Assembly (NCBI GenBank): GCA_902495985.1
Contig: CABUZF010000025.1
Location: forward strand, 1-9,797
Length of the DNA: 9,797 nt
Direction of reading: 5' to 3'
Source: an uncultured Collinsella sp.
GTDB taxonomy: Bacteria > Actinomycetota > Coriobacteriia > Coriobacteriales > Coriobacteriaceae
In this document: piece by piece, positions 5,621-9,797 of the stretch
Layout: each line of letters starts with the position of its first letter
Numbering within the stretch: the first letter of the stretch is position 1
The notes under the pieces: model-generated
The model's database searches: none
The model's input: the letters and a program-made list of their open reading frames with translations, nothing else
Told to the model about the DNA's origin: nothing
Program-made: the position numbers and the translations under genes

Positions 5621-7837
5621 ATGGAACAACTCTCGCAATCGGGCTCGCGCGGTCGACGCCGCACGGGCAACGAGCCGGCGCCGCACGAACGCGTGAAGGG
5701 CGAGCGCTGTACCAACGAGCCGCGACGCGCCGCGAGCCCTCATCGCGCTTCTGCCAACAACGCGGGCCGCGCCAACACTCCCGCCGCGGAGCAGACGCCT
5801 GCTCGCCCCAAGTCCCGCTACATCCCTGCCCTTGACGGCCTGCGCACGCTTGCCGTCGTCGCGGTGGTGCTCTATCACCTCAACCTCACATGGGCACAGG
5901 GCGGTCTGCTCGGCGTCACGATCTTCTTTGTGCTTTCGGGCTATCTGATCACACGCCTGCTGCTCAACGAAGTCGCTAAGACCGGCCGCATCGACCTCAA
6001 GAGCTTCTGGATCCGCCGCATCCGTCGCCTGGTCCCCGCCGTGGTGACCGTCGTGGTGGTGACCTGCGCACTGTGCACCATCTTTAACCACGTGATGCTC
6101 ACCAAGATGCGCCCCGACATCCTGCCGTCGCTGCTGTTCTTCAACAACTGGTGGCAGATTGCCCAAAACGTCTCGTACTTCAATGCTCTGGGCGACCCCT
6201 CGCCGCTCACGCACTTTTGGTCGCTCGCCATCGAAGAACAGTTCTACCTGATTTGGCCGCCACTGCTGTTTGCCATGGTATCTATGCATGTGAGCAAGCC
6301 CAACACGCGCCGCGTGGTTCTGGGCCTTGCCGCGGTATCTGCCCTCGCCATGATGGTGCTCTACAATCCCGCCGCCGACCCCAGCCGCGTGTACTACGGC
6401 ACCGACACCCGCGTGTTCTCGCTGCTACTGGGTGTCTGGATGGCCTTTATCCCCGATCGCGACCTGGCGCCGGTGCGTCTCGCTCGTCGTTTGGGGCTCA
6501 ATCGCCTGGCTGGCGCCGCCAAGCACGGCAAGAACGCCGAGGGCAAGCCTGGCGAGAAGGCCGACGAATCAGCCGAGACCGCCCCGGCACAGCCGAGCGC
6601 CCTCGTGCGCTTTTGGTCCTCGCCCGCATCCATCGATGTGCTGGGCGTCGTGGGTCTGGTTGGCCTTGCTGCCATGGTCGCGCTCACCAACGGCTACACC
6701 GCCTTCCAGTATCGCGGAGGCACGCTGCTGTGCTCGATCCTCACGCTCATGGTCATCGCGGCCTGCGTGCAGCCCCAGGGAATGGTTGCCCGCGCGCTGT
6801 CCGCCGAGCCGCTCGTGTGGGTTGGCAAGCGCTCGTACAGCATCTACCTGTGGCACTATCCGCTGCTGCTCCTCATGAACCCGGTCGCCAACATCAACGA
6901 CACGCCCTGGTGGCAGTATATCTTGCAGGTACTTGTGGTGGTCGCCGTGGCAGAGTGCTGCTATCGCTTTATCGAGACTCCGTTTAGAAAGGGCGCCTTT
7001 GGGCGCACCGTCGCCGAATTCCGCGATGGCACCGCCACGCCCGCCAACTGGGTGCGCGCGCACGTCCCTGCCTGCGCAGCCTGCGCTGTCGTGTTGGTCG
7101 TTGCACTGGGCGGCCTGATCTTTGTGCCGGAGACCTCCGCACTGAGCGGTGAGGGCGCCGAAGTCCTCAACAAGGAAGCCAAGAACACCGCGCCCACCGA
7201 CCAGCAGGCGGCCGACGACACCGACAAGGACAACGACGGCTTCCCCGATGGCTCCTACGACCTGTTGATGATCGGTGACTCCGTGTCGCTGCGTGCCGTG
7301 GACACCTTTGACGGCGTGTTCCCGCACAGCCATATCGATGCCGAAAAGGGCCGCCAGTTCGATGCGGGCCGTGCGACATTTGAGGGCTATCTCCAACAGA
7401 ACCTTGCCGGCAAGATCGTGGTCTTTGCCCTGGGCACCAACGGTTTGGTAACCGACGACCAGATCGACGCCATCATGGCCGATGCAGGAGATAAGCGTAT
7501 TGTGGTATTTGTGAACACGCGCAGCCCGCAGCCGTGGGTTGGCTCTACCAACCAGGCCATCGCCAACGCCGCTACGCGCTACAAGAACGTACGCGTTATC
7601 GACTGGTACGGATACAGTGCCAACCGCAACGACCTGTTCGATGGCGATGGCACGCACCTATCGACCACTGGCGTGACTGAGTACCTCAACTTGATCCACG
7701 ATGCCGTCAAGAAGGACCTGCCCGTGCATCCCGAGGACCACGTCAACGATCCGCAGCCAGCAGCCGTCAAGTCTGCCACCGACGCGCTCGTCAATGCGCT
7801 CGCTCTCAAGCCGCACAAGCTGGGCGGCGACAAGTAA
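5621..7837 (+). CDS. OatA-like membrane acyltransferase with C-terminal SGNH domain
   Basis: This 738-residue integral membrane enzyme probably transfers acetyl groups to an envelope glycan such as peptidoglycan or a polysaccharide. Residues 1-65 are an unusual Arg-, Ala- and Pro-rich cytoplasmic tail. An acyltransferase-3 domain follows (about 66-455): RYIPALDGLRTLAV at 66-79, the conserved His86 in LYHL, SLAIEEQFY at 201-209, and WHYP at 411-414, among about ten membrane segments. A charged loop of about 50 residues (287-337) interrupts it. A final membrane segment at about 484-503 leads to an outside linker, and the SGNH domain runs from about 547. Its blocks are GDSV (Ser554), GTN (N607) and DGTH (Asp676, His679), a complete triad. 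An acidic loop, DKDNDGFPDGSYD at 535-547, resembles calcium-binding repeats. An in-frame stop at 5612-5614 limits the start; the ATG at 5621 has only a weak GGA nine bases upstream. Confidence 0.88.
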   Translation: MEQLSQSGSRGRRRTGNEPAPHERVKGERCTNEPRRAASPHRASANNAGRANTPAAEQTPARPKSRYIPALDGLRTLAVVAVVLYHLNLTWAQGGLLGVTIFFVLSGYLITRLLLNEVAKTGRIDLKSFWIRRIRRLVPAVVTVVVVTCALCTIFNHVMLTKMRPDILPSLLFFNNWWQIAQNVSYFNALGDPSPLTHFWSLAIEEQFYLIWPPLLFAMVSMHVSKPNTRRVVLGLAAVSALAMMVLYNPAADPSRVYYGTDTRVFSLLLGVWMAFIPDRDLAPVRLARRLGLNRLAGAAKHGKNAEGKPGEKADESAETAPAQPSALVRFWSSPASIDVLGVVGLVGLAAMVALTNGYTAFQYRGGTLLCSILTLMVIAACVQPQGMVARALSAEPLVWVGKRSYSIYLWHYPLLLLMNPVANINDTPWWQYILQVLVVVAVAECCYRFIETPFRKGAFGRTVAEFRDGTATPANWVRAHVPACAACAVVLVVALGGLIFVPETSALSGEGAEVLNKEAKNTAPTDQQAADDTDKDNDGFPDGSYDLLMIGDSVSLRAVDTFDGVFPHSHIDAEKGRQFDAGRATFEGYLQQNLAGKIVVFALGTNGLVTDDQIDAIMADAGDKRIVVFVNTRSPQPWVGSTNQAIANAATRYKNVRVIDWYGYSANRNDLFDGDGTHLSTTGVTEYLNLIHDAVKKDLPVHPEDHVNDPQPAAVKSATDALVNALALKPHKLGGDK

Positions 7838-7860
7838 CCTGCAGCGCAAACTTCCCACAT

Positions 7861-7898
7861 CCGGAGGGGGTGCCTGCCACGGCAGACACCCCCTCCGG
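7861..7898 (+). terminator. Strong hairpin after the acyltransferase, putative terminator
   Basis: Perfect 12-bp arms, CCGGAGGGGGTG (7861-7872) and its complement (7887-7898), with a further CTG/CAG pairing inside the loop. It begins 23 bases after the stop codon, as a terminator would. No T-run follows, so termination would not be of the usual intrinsic type; it may instead be a stabilising 3' hairpin or a dispersed repeat. Confidence 0.5.
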
Positions 7899-7901
7899 CA
7901 G

Positions 7902-8061
7902 TTAGGGACGTTCCTTATGTGCCGGCACCTAGGGACACTCCTGACACAGCCGAGGAACGCCCTCCTTGCGACCGAATTCTGGGCGCCTCGCCACCCCGAG
8001 CGTTGTTTCCAAGCCCACACCCGCAGCAAACAACCCAAAATCACTCTTTTCGAGCCGGCTC
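7902..8061. repeat. Small palindromes and direct repeats
   Basis: AGGGAC..(T)CCT occurs twice, 27 bases apart (from 7904 and from 7931). Between the copies is a 10-bp perfect palindrome, GTGCCGGCAC (7919-7928). A second with the same core, GAGCCGGCTC, lies at 8052-8061, and GTTGTTT/AAACAAC pair at 8002-8008 and 8028-8034. Function unknown. Confidence 0.45.
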
Positions 8062-8070
8062 CAAGAGGTC

Positions 8071-8102
8071 GTGGACAAAAAGGGGTAAATATGAGTACTG
8101 TT
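8071..8102 (+). repeat. Left terminal inverted repeat
   Basis: This 32-base end matches the right end in inverse orientation, except for the block GGGGT, which replaces TGCC. The block places a G-rich, ribosome-binding-site-like stretch before the ATG at 8091. The copy at the other end lacks it. Confidence 0.8.
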
Positions 8103-8268
8103 ACCATTTTAGTAGCAGGCAAAACCACCCAAAATGGCGCCCATGCGGTAGCGCGTGACCCTTCCAGTTGACCAGAATGGCCGGCTTAGGACTTGGAGCT
8201 CCGCTTTTAATGAACGGATTTTTAGATATGTTCATTATTTTCTTAGTCGTAAATGCTATCAGCCAGGC

Positions 8269-8299
8269 AACAGTACTCATATTTGGCATTTTTGTCCAC
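8269..8299 (-). repeat. Right terminal inverted repeat
   Basis: Read on the minus strand this 31-base end is GTGGACAAAAA, TGCC, AAATATGAGTACTGTT. It matches the left end over both the outer 11 bases and the inner 16 bases. Confidence 0.8.
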
Positions 8300-8328
8300 A
8301 CACATATTACTAACCCCCTATAACAGGC

Positions 8329-8363
8329 AAAAAACAGACCGCAACCCATGGCGGCGGCCTGTT
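8329..8363 (-). terminator. Intrinsic terminator of the NRAMP-like operon
   Basis: On the minus strand, 18 bases after the transporter stop, AACAGGCCGC (8363-8354) pairs with GCGGTCTGTT (8342-8333) through 10 bp including one G-T pair, around an 11-base loop. A run of six T follows, overlapping the end of the stem. A well-formed rho-independent terminator. Confidence 0.85.
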
Positions 8364-8381
8364 TGGAGTCCAAAAGAGGCG

Positions 8382-9644
8382 CTAAGCGCTGTAGCCCATC
8401 GCCTGCAGGACAAACATGACGACCGTGAGCACCGTAATCACGGCGATAGTCGCCCAAGTAAGCACGTTCCACACGCGGCCGTTGCGGTTGGCACCCATAA
8501 TATGACGGTCGGCGGCGATAACCACCTGGAACACCAGAACCACGGGCAGCAGCACGCCATTGATGACCTGCGAGGTCATCATAATCTGGAACAGATCGAC
8601 GCCGGGCATAAGCACCAGCACGGCAGAGATGCCAATGATGGCCGTAATGATGCCGCGATAGACCGGGGCCTCGTCCCAGCTGCGGTCGGCACCGCGCTCC
8701 CAGCCAAATGCCTCACAGATAGCGCTCGACGTAACGCCCGGCAGCACGCAGGCGGCCAAGAAGCTCGCCGCGACCAGGCCCGAGGCAAACAGTACCGTGG
8801 ACCACTGACCCGCAATAGGCTCCAACGCGCGGGCAGCATCGGCGGCATCGCTAATCTGAATACCCGCCGGGAACAACACCGTACCGGTCGTGATGATAAT
8901 AAAGCCGGCAATGACATCAGCGGCAAGCGAGCCGCTCACGGTATCAATGCGCTGCAGCACGATATCGTCCTCGCCCGCGTTCTTATCGACCACGTTGTTC
9001 TGCGCCAAGAAAATCATCCACGGCGCGATGGTGGTACCGATCGTTGCGACCACGAGCGACACGTAGCTGGGGTCATTTTGAATGTTAGGCACGACCAGGT
9101 CGACCGCGACCTCACCCCAGTTGGGGCCAGCCATAAACGCGGCGACAACATAGGTCACGAACACGCAGCTCACCATCAGCAGAATCTTCTCGATGCGCTG
9201 GAAACTACCCGACATGGTAAGCATCCACACCAGCAGCGCCACCAACGGCACCGAGATGCTCGCCGGAACGCCAAAGAGAGCAAGGCCGCTGGCGATGCCC
9301 GCAAACTCCGAAATGGTCACAGCCGTGTTGGCGATCAACAGCGCCGCCATAGCAAGTACACTCTTGCGCACGCCAAAGCGCTCGCGAATGAGCGATGCCA
9401 AGCCCTTGCCCGTGACGCAGCCGCAGCGCGCCGCGGTCTCCTGCGTCACGATAAGCAGCACGGTCATGACGGGAAGCATCCAGAGCATCTTGTAGCCATA
9501 GCTGGCGCCCGCGCTGGAATACGTTGCAATGCCGCCGGCGTCATTGCCCGAAAGCGCCGCCAGCAGACCGGGACCCATAGCGCCAAAGATGGCCGCGATG
9601 GTCAACTTTTGCTTGGTGCCCGACTTTTGCTTGGTATTTTGCAC
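8382..9644 (-). CDS. NRAMP-family divalent metal transporter, magnesium-type (NRMT-like)
   Basis: This 420-residue inner-membrane transporter has about eleven membrane segments, and the family pattern is clear from GPGLLAALSGNDAGGIATY at 24-42, SYGYKMLW at 48-55 and ISEFAGIASGLALFG at 111-125. The two metal-binding helices are altered: the usual DPGN of segment 1 reads DAGG (35-38), keeping the Asp, and the usual MPH of segment 6 reads APW (207-209). Loss of the transition-metal-selecting methionine is known for the NRMT clade, which transports Mg2+ and Mn2+ without proton coupling, so I infer Mg2+ (or Mn2+) uptake. GTG at 9644 is preferred because AGGTGG lies four bases upstream; an ATG at 9707 would overlap the preceding gene by 55 bases. 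It lies eight bases after that gene and is followed by a clear terminator. Confidence 0.88.
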   Translation of the reverse strand: MQNTKQKSGTKQKLTIAAIFGAMGPGLLAALSGNDAGGIATYSSAGASYGYKMLWMLPVMTVLLIVTQETAARCGCVTGKGLASLIRERFGVRKSVLAMAALLIANTAVTISEFAGIASGLALFGVPASISVPLVALLVWMLTMSGSFQRIEKILLMVSCVFVTYVVAAFMAGPNWGEVAVDLVVPNIQNDPSYVSLVVATIGTTIAPWMIFLAQNNVVDKNAGEDDIVLQRIDTVSGSLAADVIAGFIIITTGTVLFPAGIQISDAADAARALEPIAGQWSTVLFASGLVAASFLAACVLPGVTSSAICEAFGWERGADRSWDEAPVYRGIITAIIGISAVLVLMPGVDLFQIMMTSQVINGVLLPVVLVFQVVIAADRHIMGANRNGRVWNVLTWATIAVITVLTVVMFVLQAMGYSA

Positions 9645-9648
9645 GCGA

Positions 9649-9654
9649 CCACCT
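9649..9654 (-). promoter_or_regulatory. Ribosome binding site fixing the transporter's GTG start
   Basis: AGGTGG on the minus strand lies four bases before GTG at 9644 and overlaps the upstream gene's TAG (9655-9653). The arrangement implies translational coupling of the two genes. Confidence 0.65.
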
Positions 9655-9797
9655 AACCCATGACCGACATGGTGAGCAGCACCACAGCGGCGCAATACGC
9701 TACGCACGAGATCATGACGGCAATAACGTTCATGGCAGTGCCCGACGTGTTGAGGTCATGCTCGTCACGCCAGAACAGCACCATCAGGTAAATCACG
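9653..9797 (-). CDS. C-terminal end of a membrane protein, possible second NRAMP relative
   Basis: The last 47 codons are seen; the gene continues beyond the right edge. Visible are a hydrophobic start (VIYLMVLFW), a short polar loop (RDEHDLNTSGTAMN) and one membrane segment (VIAVMISCVAYCAAVVLL), ending TMSVMG. The C-terminus resembles that of the downstream transporter: both have a D.H loop, then NV[LI], then exactly 23 residues counted from that hydrophobic residue to a closing MG. This suggests, but does not prove, a tandem paralogue. The TAG stop overlaps the ribosome binding site of the next gene. Confidence 0.7.
   Translation of the reverse strand, partial: VIYLMVLFWRDEHDLNTSGTAMNVIAVMISCVAYCAAVVLLTMSVMG

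Larger units (their letters stand above)
8071..8299. mobile_element. MITE-like 229-base element with terminal inverted repeats
   Basis: Two ends of 32 and 31 bases are inverted copies of each other: GTGGACAAAAA, then a 4-5 base variable block, then AAATATGAGTACTGTT. Identity is 27 of about 32. The interior is relatively AT-rich and contains two smaller palindromes: CCATTTT/AAAATGG (8104-8110, 8131-8137) and TAATGAAC/GTTCATTA (8208-8215, 8230-8237). No transposase and no clear target-site duplication are visible, so a non-autonomous element is an inference. Short frames start from the ATG inside each end and point inwards: 26 codons at 8091-8171 (plus) and 59 codons at 8280-8101 (minus). A bidirectional regulatory structure is an alternative. 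Confidence 0.5.
7838..8381. other. 544-base gap with hairpins and an inverted-repeat element
   Basis: No conventional gene is supported here. It contains a hairpin after the acyltransferase (7861-7898), a stretch of small repeats (7899-8070), the 229-base inverted-repeat element (8071-8299) and the terminator of the convergent transporter gene (8329-8363). From about 8200 to 8330 it is much richer in A and T than the flanking genes. Confidence 0.7.

Noticed and set aside
5507..6289. 260-codon minus-strand open frame over the acyltransferase start
   Set aside because: His- and Gln-rich, with no recognisable domain. It overlaps the conserved acyltransferase region and has no supporting ribosome binding site.
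6569..7657. 362-codon minus-strand open frame inside the acyltransferase
   Set aside because: Shadow of the plus-strand gene, whose membrane and SGNH motifs are intact through this interval.
8091..8171. 26-codon plus-strand frame at the left end of the element
   Set aside because: AAGGGG before the ATG is suggestive, but the product is very short, unrecognised, and begins in repeat sequence.
8101..8280. 59-codon minus-strand frame inside the inverted-repeat element
   Set aside because: It starts at the ATG of the right end but has no ribosome binding site and no recognised domain. Kept as part of the repeat element, not called as a gene.
8253..9656. 467-codon plus-strand open frame opposite the NRAMP-like gene
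   Set aside because: Extremely His/Arg-rich shadow frame; the minus strand carries clear transporter motifs and a terminator.

Overview
The window looks like chromosomal DNA from a high-GC, gut-type actinobacterium of the class Coriobacteriia, most likely Collinsella or a close relative. This is inferred from the GC-rich coding sequence, the DUF4867 and GH1 genes, and a magnesium-type NRAMP relative (a protein of this clade has been characterised from Eggerthella lenta, same class). No tRNA, rRNA, CRISPR array, phage gene or transposase gene is visible.

Layout, left to right. An unidentified membrane-anchored protein leaves the window at the left edge (minus strand, from 173). Next come a GH1 6-phospho-beta-glucosidase (minus, 313-1743) and a 343-base gap (1744-2086) packed with palindromic repeats. 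A DUF4867 cupin-like protein follows (minus, 2087-2731), with its own promoter and a symmetrical candidate operator. Then comes luxS (minus, 2876-3364), a single-gene unit with a good promoter and a clear intrinsic terminator. A two-gene nucleoside salvage unit follows: ribokinase (minus, 4471-5433) then nucleoside hydrolase (minus, 3466-4440). A divergent plus-strand gene (5621-7837) encodes a large OatA-like membrane acyltransferase with a C-terminal SGNH domain. After it lies a 544-base gap holding a strong hairpin, small palindromes and a 229-base element bounded by near-identical inverted repeats. The right end is a minus-strand operon: the 3' end of a membrane protein gene (9653-9797), then an NRMT-like transporter (8382-9644) closed by an intrinsic terminator.

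How the genes fit together. Nucleoside hydrolase releases base plus ribose and ribokinase phosphorylates the ribose, so that pair is a pathway module. LuxS belongs to the activated methyl cycle. The beta-glucosidase would act on phosphorylated beta-glucosides delivered by a PTS, but no PTS gene lies in the window. The acyltransferase probably modifies a cell-envelope glycan. The two right-end membrane genes are tightly coupled and their C-termini resemble each other, which suggests a tandem transporter pair.

Most notable signals: the 229-base inverted-repeat element; the tandem 55-base palindromic units beside another long hairpin; the replaced metal-site residues in the NRAMP relative; and the luxS promoter embedded in the hairpin that ends the upstream operon.
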